From Avena insularis (lineage: Eukaryota > Streptophyta > Magnoliopsida > Poales > Poaceae): DNA of 64,000 nucleotides. The stretch spans positions 348,138,329 through 348,202,328 of the forward strand of contig CM042686.1 of the NCBI GenBank assembly GCA_023614405.1. The letters run 5' to 3'. Below, piece after piece: positions 9,919 through 22,800 of this stretch. The notes under the pieces are model-generated. The model was not told the origin of the DNA. It searched no databases and was given only the letters and a program-made list of their open reading frames with translations. The first letter of the stretch is position 1; each line of letters opens with the position of its first letter. A program made the translations under genes and the position numbers.

Positions 9919-12900
9919 TGCGGTGACCTAGCATACCACTACATGATGTAGTACACTATAGTTGTTTACATAACACCAATGAAACACGGCTCACTAGTAT
10001 TACATCCCTTGGAGTGGTACAACAGAAACACAGCAGGTCCAAGACATGACTATAGATTACAACTCGACTCTTTACAAAAGATCCAGCAAACACTCTAGGT
10101 AAAAGAGAGAGAAAGAAACTTCTTACAAAGAAGAATCAGAATAATAACTCAGAACTCTAGAGACTAAGACTAGTATCTACACTATTTGGCTTGCCATTGC
10201 TGCTATTGCAATGCTCTATAGAAGTAGGTTTTATGGTTAGAGAATCTACTCCTATCTAAATAGACACTTTATCTTCACTTCAGCTGATGTATATGTGGAC
10301 TTCATTGACTTTATTGAAGAACTTGAGTTGTCAATGATGGTTTCTTGAGCAGAAATTGATGTTGACAACGTCTTCAACGGCTTAGAACCTAGCAAGGGTT
10401 AAGAAGGTACGGTTGAGTACGAGCATACTCAACAAGTTCACTAAAAAGGAGTGTATGATGCACTATCTCTATATCCATAGACCATCGGTCGTAGGCAATG
10501 CAGGTTTTCATAAACATTTCTTCAAAGGTTGCTTTTATTCTGAAAACTATGTCCGACAGCCTTCATAGGTTGACTAGAACCTTCATGGGGTTCTTTTCCT
10601 GCCGCATTCATAGCTCCTTCCTAGAACAGGGAGTAACATGTCACAGTTCTTATACTCTGCAGAGGTGCGTTACTTTACCCATGAGATACCAAATCCTTGT
10701 TGCACAATCGGACAGCTTACACGTCCACACTTACTTTGGTGTGGGGCCTAGTAGATGATCCAAGCCAATCACTGCCCTCTCCGCGATCCCATATGTCTGC
10801 ACGATCCTTCAGGCTGAGCTCCATCTCCATTAAGCCCCCTTTCGGGCAAGCTATAACCCTGATGAGTTCCCGAACACTCTATGAGCCAGTTATGCCCCTA
10901 GCAAGCTCCATAAAGGTCTGACTATACCTCTGGTAGCCGCTCACAGATAATCTAGACACCAAAAGCGTGGGGCCTAAGGGTGACCACCCATATGCTGGAT
11001 CCGCACAAGGAATCACATCGTCACGTTAAGGTTGTCTTGCCTCCATACGAGAGGAATAAGATACAGCTGAATTCTCCGTCCCATTCCAAATATCATGGTT
11101 AACATGTAATATACGGTGTTAGAATCACTGGCGACATTGGTTGTTAAGTCCTAGATATTATGTTCCTTTACCACTAGAACTGTATCAATAGATTATTACC
11201 ATCTGGTAAATAATCCATAATCATATTATTATGAAGATAGTGTTTTTCTGACCTTTTTGAAATGACAACATTTGAGTTAGAAGCATTTGATAGGAAATAA
11301 CCAAAGGACATGAGCAAGTTGTGAACTTGCTTTTTGTGATTGCAAGGTTATGCACTCACGGTCTTCAGACACTAGAATATCCAAATTCTGTAAACAACAT
11401 CATTGGTCTAGTAAGGACTAATGTTTAAAGAAGCAAGATGCAACGATGCATAAGTAATGTAATGCAATTGGATAAACGCGAATCCCAGGAATAGTTGTAT
11501 CTGATCTAGGGTTTGGATTATGTGATGCGTTCTTTGGAATGTGTTACCCTTTTATATGAGCTTTACACATGTGATTCTTGGTAAGGCTTGTGAGTGAGTG
11601 GGACAATATGTAAATACAATAAGTAGTATGCAATAGTAAAGCACTCAAATGGACCATGGTATCTACAAGATTTCTTAAGCAAGATTAAGAATCAAATAGA
11701 GCCTTTAAAGAATTGTTCAAGGATCACTTTTAATGTTTCTTGAAAGAATAACTTTTGAAGAAAACATTACTTTACAAAGTAAAAAGTGTTTAAACTTAAC
11801 GCTTAACACTTTAAGGTTTTCTTATTAGCTAAGATTATTAAAAGAGAAACAATCACAACAAAGTAATGGAGACTTACATGTTTTGGACGAGGCATCACAT
11901 TATAGATGGTTTACTTCTTAATCATTCCACAAAGGTAGAATTTAAGTATTATTTCTTGAATGAGATGGTGTTTTATTAAAGTTATAAGTGAATAGAATTA
12001 CTTTATTATTAATGCTCATATTTTATAAGCATAGATAGGCCATTGCTAACATTACTTAAAACTTAGTTTAATTCTTTAGGTGGATTCCTAAACTTGTAAA
12101 AGAATTAGTACTCGAATCTTAATGATTTTATAATTAATAATCTATTTTTGAAGAGTAAGATTTACTTAATTCTGAATGGTAGTTTTAGTAAGTACAACTT
12201 TAATTGGTTAGACCTATCTTAACTTCACTTAAACATAAATTGCACTTGTTATTCCACTTTTAGATTTTAAATAAATAATGGTAAAGTCACTAGTAAAGAT
12301 TTATATATTTCTAAGGAATTCAAATAAAAGAAAAGTTTTAAAATAAGATTTATTAGACCTTTACTTTTTATTTGACTTCACTTATGATAGAGTATATTTT
12401 TAATGTGTAGAACTTAATTTTGTGATCATTTTGGTATATTATATGTATTTTTGTGATTTTTAAATAATAAGATATGAATTTTATAAGTTTTATTTCTTTA
12501 TTAACACTAAATAAACAATAAATACTTAGTTAAGTGACACAAAATAATTGAAACAAGTTTGTAAATGTAGATTTTGTTTTTATATGAATTTTGGTATATT
12601 ATTTATATTTTTCTCATTTACCAGTATTAAAATAAGAATTTTCAAAGTATTATTACTTATAAAGTCTTTATTAAATAATAATTATTTAAATAGTCAACAC
12701 AATAATGTTTGTTAATAAATTTAATTTATAGATTTTATTTTTCTAAACATTTTGATATATTATATACATTTTTCTGACTTATAAATAATAAGATATGAAT
12801 TTTCTAGTTTTTATTCAATTTCTCGAATTATTTAAACCATTATTGAAACTATTAAATAACCCAGAACTTTTTACACCGGGGCAACCCCTAGCCACAGTGG

Positions 12901-15900
12901 CTGATAGAGGGGCCCCATGCCACCTCAGCTGCCATGCAGGCAGGGGAGGGACCTAGCCTGGGTTTGACCGGTCTAACCCTCGCGCTGACGTTGTGATGAC
13001 GCAGGCGTGACGTCACCTGCCGGCCAGCGTCAGACGGCGATCGCCGACAGCTTCACAGTGCACACCAGCAAGCGCGAGTGTGCGTGATAGAGAGAGGCGG
13101 CCGAGACGAGCCAAACTAGGGCAGCACGAGCTTGTAGAGTGGCCGGGAACCTCGCCGGCGATGACCGGAGTGGACGCCACACGGTGGCGCTCGAGGCTAG
13201 AGCCAACCAGAGAGGGAGGAGAGGAAGGAAAGGGTCCAGGAGGACGGCAAACTCACCATGATCACAACCGTGAGGTCGGAGAAGCAAGCCATGGCCGGAA
13301 GCGGCGATATTCAGCGATGATGTCCATCGGAGGAGGAGGTCATCGGGCTCGATTTCAGCAATACGGAGGCGTCCCAGCAAGCACGGCTCAGCAGGAACAA
13401 AGAAGGAGGCAAGGCGGAGCTTATGGCATTGTCAGTAAGGCACGAGGAGGTGCAGAACGGTGGCGAGGGCAAGCTTTGGTCGGAGATAGGGTTTCGGTCG
13501 AATGGGGAATACGCGAGAGAGAGGTTGCTGGGAAGAGGAAAGAGATAGGGACGAGGCAGAGGTGTCCACAGCGGGTCTTATCCTCTCTCGGACTTGACGG
13601 ACGACGGAGAGCAGGCGGCAGGGATCGATGCCAGGCAGCTGCTTGTCGTCATGAGTGAAGATGACGATGATGTTAGGAGGCCGAAGGGGTATGGGCTATG
13701 TGTTGGGCCAGACAGGCTGCTGCTGGGCTGCGGACCGGCGAGCGAAAAGAAATAATACTGCAGAGCTGAGAGGTAAATAGAGGGAAGACAAGTTGGGCTA
13801 TGGGCCAAAAATACTTCTATTCTTTTTTTTCTGTTTCTTATTCTGTTTTCTATTTCTCTATCTATTTAAAATTTGAATTTCATTTGTAATACTTTGTGAA
13901 TATGTACTGAACATTTATATATTTGTATCCTTGGACTTCTATTTTTAGTATTTACACTAATCACGATTATAGAAAGGATTATTTTTGTTAGAACTATTAA
14001 TAGAAATTAGGGTTTTAGAGATTGTTTCTTATATAAAGACCTTATAAAATGATATTTACTTTCACTTAATGAATTTACTGGTAATGGTTTAAGATGGATA
14101 CTTATATGTATGGAATCTTACTAATACTTAACCTTGTAAAGGAAGGATACATATATATTTATTATAAGGTAGTAAACGTTGTGGTTTATAAAGTGGTGAT
14201 TTGAATTTCATGATTCTCAATATTTGGGGATTTGCCAAATCCAATTCTACTTGTTTTGTAGTGTTTAGAATTACCATAGACAACCTTGGTGAAGTCAAGA
14301 AGCATGAATAGCAATCACTAATGTAATTGTTCATTTCCAAATAACTGCCCTGAGTTTTAGGAAGGTTTTAATAGCCTCATACTCTATTATGAATATGGAT
14401 AAGGATCAAGGTTTAGAGATACTACTTCTAAATTTATGAGTGGGCTTGATATCTCCACATAGATTGATATATTGGAACTAATTATTAATGTGATCCTGAT
14501 AATTCTATCATTCAAGGTTTCTATTAGGGTTTAAGACAATAAAGAAAACAAAGCTTTCATCCATAAACATTCATCTCATTCTCTAATTATCTTTTGGAAG
14601 TTTCATTTGTCCAAGAGGTATTATCCAATGGTTACCTAGGAACAGGAAATGGTTCCACTATTAATTTGATCATGGGGTTTTGGACAATGAGGTAGACATG
14701 GGTCTTGTCATGGCTAGATGTACTATTGGTTAAGGGTTTCTAAATAATCCTTACCTTAATTCCTCACTAAGGTTATCTTTAGATAAGGAATTCCTTTCCT
14801 AAATATACTCTATTTAAATCTCTCTTATCTTATTTACAAAGATCTCAACTTCCTAAATAAGACAATCATCTGGCTCCACCGTATCCATCATCATATGATG
14901 ACATGGTCATGCCACTTCAACAATACTTGTTCTCCATTCTTCTCCTAGTATCTATATAACTTCCATTGCTAAACTACCCTTGATGAATCCATCAATGTAG
15001 CTACTTCTAACTCCTTCCATTAACTCCTTTAAATTCACCTTGTATCTATATCCAAGGCTTGCAAGATTACAATTCTCTCTATACATCACATGTGATAACA
15101 ATCCTCTAAAATAGGTATGGTACTACTCCCATAATACTAGTTTGTTCTTGCATTAGCTTGGTTAAACTACTATACTTCCAACTACTCCTACAACTTATGT
15201 TATATACTTCATTATACTCTAGCTTGACTTCTCATAATCAAGCTAGATGATTTAGCTCAATAGGGCTTTACCTAACTTGGCATACTCACAACTCTTCTTC
15301 AACAGCTGGTCATCTATTCTCAAGTGACTTGAGAATAATGACCACCATCATTTGATCAAACTAAGCTTAGGCTTCTAATTGTCTGATCAAGATCTATATC
15401 CAATTAAGTGATAGGCTTGTACTGGTCTCTCTATAGGCTTTTCTTGTTAAGCAAGCTTATTCTAAGTTTACACCCCCTTGGCTTAACAAGATTATTATTA
15501 GATGTACTAATACTTCTTGCTTTCTCATAGCTCCATAATTACTATCTAAACTCTTGGGTTTAAAAACTTCTTCTAGTTAACTCATGAGTGAGTTATCTCC
15601 TCCAACATCAAATGGTTTGATCACCACTAAGGATCTCATTCCATTGATGATGGCACACTCTACCATAACTAGTTCCTTCTTCTTACTAATTTACTTAAGG
15701 TCTTTGGAAGGTTTATATAATAGGTCAAAGTTAAGAGTTGATAAGTTCTAGGTCAGGAATTGATCACACACATTGATGAGCAATAGACACTTGGACCTGG
15801 TTAAATAGATATGGCACCTCTTAATATCATATTAAGAGTATGTGTTGGATGGTCTTGGCTTGACTTCCTTTCCTACTCTATTTGTCATAAGAGTTAGTGT

Positions 15901-16389
15901 TTAGAAACAACCATGATTCTCATGGTAGGAACAACTATGGCAAGCAATTATATCAAGGTTTAGTTATGGGGTTTCTTTACTTAAGTTATATACTTAACTT
16001 AGTATTCAGGGTTTGTGGTAGATAGTACCTTGATATCAGCTTTAGAATATTAAGTCTTCATCCTTGAGTTGTTGTAGGAAATACCATGTCATGATCTCTA
16101 GAAGATCTAGTACTCCTTATTAAGTGGTGTGTTGTGACTTAATTTTATTACATTTGATCCACCTTTAGATCAAATTATATGACCCAATGATAAAGTTTTA
16201 GCAAAGGTCATATTGAAACTTATCATAGTTAACTTGATGATCTACTTCATTTCCACCAAGTTAAGATAAGCTTTAATCTCTTTGACAAGTTTTATTTAAA
16301 AGCGCGAAAATTATTCGGATTTTCTATGCATGAATGCAATGCACGCCTATGTTTAGCTTATTTCTAAGCTCTAATGTTGGGGTGTTATA
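9919..16389 (-). repeat. Left (3') LTR of element C, 6.47 kb
   Basis: Starts TGCGGTGACC and ends GGGGTGTTATA on the plus strand. On the minus strand it begins TATAACACCCC, so the usual TG start reads TA. It is homologous to the right copy from 51269 over all of that copy. A GC-rich island lies at about 12880-13780, flanked by very AT-rich DNA (12100-12860). It contains about 285 bases (around 14320-14605) that are absent from the right copy. No gene is seen apart from the short terminal exon described separately. Confidence 0.82.
10252..10430 (-). other. Palindrome and terminal exon-like ORF in the left C LTR
   Basis: The palindrome gagtacgagcatactc (10415-10430) is followed, reading leftwards, by an acceptor CTTGCTAG. 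After it comes an open stretch of 44 codons ending at TAG 10254-10252. The frame, rich in Ser, Thr and Lys (..S-T-Y-T-S-A-E-V-K-I-K-C-L-F-R), is also open in the right LTR (51740-51604). The position matches exon 3 of the B and D LTRs, though the residues differ. It is a candidate terminal exon only; no upstream exon was identified. Confidence 0.35.
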
Positions 16390-16404
16390 GACTCTCCCCC
16401 TTAA
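16390..16404 (-). other. Polypurine tract of element C
   Basis: On the minus strand the sequence reads TAAGGGGGAGAGTC immediately before the LTR start. It is preceded by CGAACTTCGGGGATAAAGTT, which resembles the conserved end of chromovirus pol before the purine tract. This suggests that C descends from a chromovirus that lost its genes. Confidence 0.75.
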
Positions 16405-18698
16405 AATAAACTTTATCCCCGAAGTTCGTACTCTCTTATGTTTCGGAATGAGGAGTTGACTTGTATTGATCATGACATTTCTTAACTCCATTGTGATCAC
16501 AATTGGGGATAATTGTGGTATCTCGTATCCAGATCTTTTTTCTATGAATCCTCTTCATATCCGACAATATAACTATAGTTATAAGTTATCCCATGGTTCT
16601 TTTTATGATAATCCCTTTGGGCTTATGTCCTTACAGTCCTATTTAGAATTGGTTGCGGACACATTTTGTCCCTGCCAATCCATTTTTCCTATTACACTCC
16701 AGCGGTCTATCTTGGAATACTCTCTTCACTCTTAGGGATAACTTACGAGTTGTTTCCTTTTTGAACTAGTCCACTAGAGTTTAATCTATTATATCTCCTT
16801 CGATCTTTAATCCAGACATACTCTCGGAAATACTTTATAATGATGGGTTCTTATAGCCTTATGAGAATAAGGCTTAACCTCATCATAACTTTGTACTTCT
16901 TCTACAACCTTTAGTTAGAAAGTTAGACAGCAACACTTCAGTGTTTATTGTTTACTCACCCCCTTGGGGTTTCCTAATGGTCTCTAAACTTCATGTATAA
17001 TACCTAATAGTTAAGGTATTGGTCTCTGTCCAGCTTATATCTTACCTATATAAGGTCTCACGAAAGAATTTGCGGTACACCCACACAATTGTGGATCTCC
17101 GACATGAATCTTCCGACATTACTTGTCTTACTCTTAACCTTCTGGACATTATTTCTCACCGGTAAATCCGATGTCACGAAAACGTCTCGAAAGTCGTTCG
17201 CTTTTAATTCTTATACTTGTTTATGCCTTCTTAGCTTAGGCCAAGTTTTATGCTCTTTAAATCATACCAAGATCATCTAATTAGATAAACCGCTAGGATA
17301 CCAGCTACGGATACCAGCTGCGGATCCTCCTAGGTGTATGGATTACCCTACGGGTTTTTGACTTCTTATTGGCATTCTCTCTGAATTGCCAGAGCTTGAA
17401 TACCATCCTTATTCAAAGACTTCTTCTTTGCACTGATTCATGATACTTCCATGAACTAGGTACAACTACTGCATTAGCTTCTGAGCAACATCACCTATCT
17501 TGAGTGAGCTTAAGTTCACCCTTTAGTGTTGCTCAACACCTTTTCTGTACTAATATTCCTTGTTTTTGCCAGCTCATAATGAGTTGGGATTGATCCATCC
17601 TTCAAAATAATGTTGATACACCTTATATTTATGTTCCTTCTTTGTGCAAGTCTTCATATTGATCTTCGGAACTCGTCACTCCCTTACACGAATTCCCTTT
17701 TCTATTTAGGTCTATAACATCAAGTAATAACTTGCTGATGCAACATGCATTTGCACATCAAGTCAAACTTCATGCACAGATCTAGTCAATCAAGAAGATG
17801 CAAGAAAACCAAGAAATTCAAATGTGGTACATATAACACACATCATTCTAAGCCTGGAATATAGTAGTTGAGTATAATACCTCTAGAATTCAGGCTTAGC
17901 TGTGTAGTATATGACACCTCCTAATATAGGTTCCCTTCGTGATACTTAGCACTTAGGAGTTAAACTACTCTTTGTCTCAATATTTACCCAATTTGCTCAG
18001 TTGCAACTGGATAATCTTGAGCAAAGTGATCTCACTTTGGTTTTGACTAACCAGTTACCTTTCCTTTAGGACTACTAAGGACTACTAATTTTCTATTCTA
18101 TCATAAACTATCCTCACATGATCTCTGAAAACTACAAACATAATTGTAGTTACTACCTTAATCCTAAAATGATCATAATGTTATAATACCTATGACTTCT
18201 ACCATAGAACTAAAATGTTCTTTACTTACTATTGTTACAAGATTTATTACTGAGTACTTCTCCTAATTACAGACTTATCATGGTCTCGGAGCTATTCTCA
18301 CCATGAAAATTTGTTAAGATTTACCTAGTCATCATGATTAAAGAGCTAATATCACCATGAAGACTATTTTTCTTAGCTTAGTATCAATGATTATTAACAG
18401 AATTCTACTCCACCACATGGAATTCTCAAGTGAATGCCACATGATTTACTTCCAATTGTAGCTATACATACTCTGATGGTCTACTCTATGTGGGATAGTA
18501 GTATCGACTAGTGGTAAGATTCTGCTACTTCACATGGGTTCTAAATATAGACTCCATCACTAATACTACTCCACATGATATCCTAATCTTAGTCGTAACC
18601 TTCTTTAATATATTAACTGACTTAAGATATCTTAGTGGTGTTATACCTATTTAGAGATACTCTAAAATGGCATTTTTCTAGAGAAGACATATAACTAA
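16405..18698 (-). other. Non-coding interior of element C (left part)
   Basis: About 2.3 kb of AT-rich DNA between the purine tract and the solo LTR F. The longest open stretches are under 90 codons and show no retroelement motif. I see no gag, protease, polymerase or integrase remnant apart from the pol-end-like motif next to the purine tract. The interior resumes at 51094. Confidence 0.7.
18694..18698. repeat. Target duplication of F, left copy
   Basis: ACTAA, identical to 51089-51093 at the other end of F. Confidence 0.85.
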
Positions 18699-18789
18699 TG
18701 TGGGCCCCTCGGATTAATCCTCCGAGAATCCCTATTATGCATACGACCACGATCCCATGATCAGTTAGTCGTGGCACATAACTGACAAG

Positions 18790-19302
18790 TGTCGTCGGAT
18801 TGATGACAAGTACACCATGAGGGGCTCCTCGAGGAGTGCGGAAGAGAGGGGTGTGAGACGTACGGTGTTCTGGGACGGTGAGCACACAAGTTTACCCAGG
18901 TTCAAATCCGCTGGCTTTGGACGGATCCTACTCCTGCTAGCAATCCAGTAATATGGCAGAGTCGGAATATGGGTGACAAGGGTTTCGCCTGTGCGATTTG
19001 AGATTGTAGACTATTGAGGTGTTTTCTAAAGGCTCTCCCTAGGATGGCTTATATAGATATCCGACCTAGGGTTTACAGGAGAGATCGATCCGGCTACGTC
19101 TAAGAGTCAGTTACAGAGTACATCTTGAACTACAAGTAACATTATGGGCCTAAGTCGGTAAGTCTTCTGGGCCTTCCCGTAGCCGGATTGGACTCCGTCT
19201 TTCTCCCTAACTGGGTCGCCCGTGAAGCAAAGCTCTAACCCGAAGTGGGCCACCCTGGTCAGTAAGGAACTATGAGGATACCCGGAAAGTATATCCCCAA
19301 CA
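18790..19302 (-). repeat. 3' LTR of element G (left)
   Basis: Starts TGTCGTCGGATTG and ends ATATCCCCAACA. Same length as the right copy. The next bases, gcagcccctggagg (19303-19316), are the complement of the purine tract. Confidence 0.9.
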
Positions 19303-19316
19303 GCAGCCCCTGGAGG
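19303..19316 (-). other. Polypurine tract region of element G
   Basis: On the minus strand the sequence reads CCTCCAGGGGCTGC directly before the 3' LTR. It is purine-rich only in part, but its position is right. Confidence 0.6.
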
Positions 19317-19517
19317 CCTCCAAGATCCAAAGTCGGATTTATCATCGCCTAGCTTGATCTTCGGCTTGCAGAATCTTGAAGGGTTCCTGAAACTTCACAA
19401 CAAAAAATACGATCCGGGTCTTAAAAGTAAGTCAGACCTATCAACAGGTTACTCGAATTCTTCAGCTCGATTTCAAACTAAGCCGAAACTTGGTCTCTAA
19501 CGCCACCTGACACAAGC

Positions 19518-19730
19518 ATGGTCAAGTAACGTCATCTGACAGGCGTGCCGTCGGCACGACCGTTGGTGGGTCCGCGGTCCGCGGAACCGAGGCGTCGTTT
19601 CAATGCATGCGTGGAGATCGAGGCGACGCAATCATCGCACGGGTCCTTCCCAGTTCTTTCCATGACGCGTGGCGGTTACACTATAGCGTTTGCACGAATC
19701 ATGGTGCAGGTAGGTGGATATAAGGGGTTC
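19518..19730 (+). promoter_or_regulatory. Predicted promoter of the antisense gene in G
   Basis: ATATAAGG at 19718-19725 is a plausible TATA box about 145 bases before the antisense start codon. It is followed by a pyrimidine-rich patch (ttcttcttctcctttcc), as is common in plant core promoters. Upstream, GGTCAA (19518-19523 region) resembles a W-box and AACGTCATC nearby contains a TGACG-type bZIP core in reverse. The region 19303-19868 lies between the 3' LTR and the gene and holds no other feature. Confidence 0.45.
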
Positions 19731-19868
19731 GGATTTCTTCTTCTCCTTTCCACCAGTCCTTTGTCGTTTCCTTTCCTCCCAATCTTCCTGCGCGCACAGA
19801 GCCTCCTCGTCCTCCCCCCACAGAGCTTCCCAGCACCGCCCCTTTAAGGTCATCTTCTCACCGGAGAA

Positions 19869-22800
19869 ATGCCTTCATCATCTTCTTCCTCCGGTTTGGC
19901 GACAGCAGCAGCGGCGGCAAAGGCGGAAGAAGCAGTAGAGAAAGAGAGCAATCGAGGAATCTGGATCCCCTGCGCCCTTGACGAAGCAGGCCTCAAGAAC
20001 ATGGAGAAGGAGGGGCTTCTCGCCGACGACGACTGGCGGAGCGGCTCTGGTGAAACCGTCCCCAACCCACGCGACGGCGAGCGGGTCCACTTCGGCACCC
20101 ATCTTGACCGATGTCTGTCTTTTCCTCCCACGGAGTTCTTCTCCGAGGTGATAGATCATTACGGAGTTCAACTCCACAATCTTCCTCCCAACTCACTTTT
20201 AGAAATGAGTGCGTATGATGCGCTTTGTGTGGGCTTTCTCGGTATTAGGCCGAGTTTGCTTCTCTTCCGGTATTATTTCCATGTCTGGAGGAATTCCATC
20301 ACTGCCGGTGTTCCTTACATCACCGGCACTATTAGCTTTTCTCTTAGACGTGACCGGGCATATCCCAAAATTTCTGCCAGTGACTCGGTCCAACAATGGC
20401 CAGCCACTTTTTTCTACCATAGGGATATTCTGGCTCCTGGCAAAGCTACTGCTTTGCCAGCTTTTGTCGACGGAGCTGCCACGGCCCAGCCTTCCTCGGA
20501 CGAGGTTGCTCCGGCTCTCACCGATGATCTGATCCTCGCTAAGAGGCGGATCGAATATTTGATTAAGCACAATGGTCTGAAGGGATCCGACTTGGTCCAG
20601 TGATGGGTCTCACGTCAGATCTAGCCACTTCAGTACCACGGAACCCGACTGATGCACTCCATCACGTCGTCTCCAACCGACTCCCTCCGCAACAGCTCCA
20701 AAGCCTACACCACTAAAGGCTACATAAGCCAAATCAAGTGGCTGATCAAGGAGCGGATCGAAAGGAGGATTCCGGAGGTTTCTTTAGACATGCACACAGC
20801 GGAAAACCCCGTGGTGCTGGTAAGCTTCCATCATCACATCTTTTATGTGTTTCTATCTTCGAGTTAAACTGCAATACTGATATGTTTTCTTCTTTTCAGC
20901 TTGCTGATATCCCCGAGTCAGAACTTGCTCCGCTCGAAGGATATCTTCCGGAGTTCCCTCAGGAGGTAGAAGTAGTCCCACTGCCGGATCTTCTGCTCAA
21001 GAAGCGCAAAGCTCCGACAGTGGCGGTTGGCACAAAGGAGGTGCCTGTCGTGAAGAGGTAACTTTCAGTCTCAACTTTTCCGCCTTTGTACTATACTCAA
21101 ACTTCTTTCCGAGATGTAACGTTTCCGACTTTGTTACCTTCTCAGAGCAAAATTGATCATCAAGGGCAAAGGGAAAGGGATTTCTTCGAAGCCCTTGCGT
21201 CAGACGAAGCTTACCATAGCTTCCCCTGCCGTGGCTCCTCCGACTCCGGCCCCTCAACCTTCTGCAACTCTGGAGATCACTCCTTCTCCAGTGGTTGCAG
21301 AAGATCCGGCTCCTCAAACGGAGCCTGCGATCCTTGGGTCGCAAACTGACGTCACCGTGGGTGCGTCAGCTCAAGATAAGGGTGAACCCTCTTCGGGTAA
21401 TGATCCCTCTGCTGAAGTCTTCGCCGAAAACCTCCTCAGCAATCCGGGACTTGCCAAGTTTGGCCTGTCCCGGAAATCTACAGAGGAGATCCAGCGGCTA
21501 GCCAGGCAAGTCCTGGATAAAAGCCATTTATCCCCCGACGAGGAAGCGCAAGAAGTAGAGGACGTCAAGTTCTCTGACCTTCTCGCTCAAGTCCGCCTTC
21601 GCGACGAGAGGATTAGGACTGGCGAGCTTCCAACAGCCCCAGTGATCCCTCTTACTCTTGCCGAGAAGGTGGCCGCTGAAGTGAACGAGGGTTTAGACAA
21701 ACTCACCCGCGAGCAATATGTAAGTCGGAATTCAAACTCTTGTTTTTTTCATTATGTTATATCATATCCTCTAGCCCCCAAGCATGAAGTAGGATGTTGA
21801 ATCCGAGTTTATGCTTCATTAGGATGCCAAAGAACGAACTAGTGTAGCCCCCAAGGCTCGTGCTGATATTTAGCAAAAATATTAGCCTGAGTCTTAAGTA
21901 GCTTTCTGACTTTGGGTATTCTGACTTATAGAAAGTATGTTCCTATAACCAGGAATTATTAACAAATGTCTGCGATAAGCGGAGAGAGATCAAAGCTCTC
22001 TGGCTTAAAAATGCTGAGCTTAAAGTTGCCAAGGATGAGGCCGAAGGTAAACATTCCGAGACTCAACCCTTGTCTTTGTTATTTTCAATGTCGAATTTTT
22101 CTGAGCTGTTGTTATTTTTTGACTTACAGCGCTGGTGAAACAATCCGTCGCCATGATTGAAGAGGCCGAGAACCTCAAGACCCTGGTGGTGGAGAACAAG
22201 GGACTTCGCCAAGAGCTGGATAAGCTTAAGGCGGATCATGAAAGGAGCATAGCTCAAGTCCTTGAATCCTCCTCCATGGCCACTGATGAGCGTGATCGCA
22301 AGTGCTCAAGATAAAATAATCTCGGATCTCAAAAATGAGCTTGGCAGAGAGAAGGACATGTCTCAGGCTCTCCGGGCTGAACTCCAGAGTCTCCATGAGG
22401 AGAAAACCAAGATTGACGACGTCATTTTTGGTACGTTCCATCTCTCTCACTTATCTTTTTCTTGGACTTATATCAATGTCGGTTTTTTCTTAACTTTATT
22501 TTGATACATAGGTCCTCTGAACTTGACGGATTCTTCCTTGTCCGAGCCCCGCACCCACCGGCTTACCCAAGTCGGTGATCTTCTTCATGACTACCGCCAA
22601 TCCCTTGAGGACATTGGCGAGTCTCTCAGGATTCCGGACATGCCAAGCATGTCAGATTTTCAGGTGCGGGACAAGGCCAAGGAGATGCCGCAGCTTGTTC
22701 GGGACTAGAACATGTCCTACGCGCGGACTACTGCGCAGGACGCTCTCACCATGGTCATGACCCACCATGGAAACATGGAGATATGGCAAGTGACTAGAGG

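Noticed and set aside
13080..13658. Open frame of 192 codons in the GC-rich part of the left C LTR
   Set aside because: Low-complexity Arg/Gly-rich translation, not preserved in the right LTR at the same place (54400-55000), and open frames are common by chance in GC-rich DNA.
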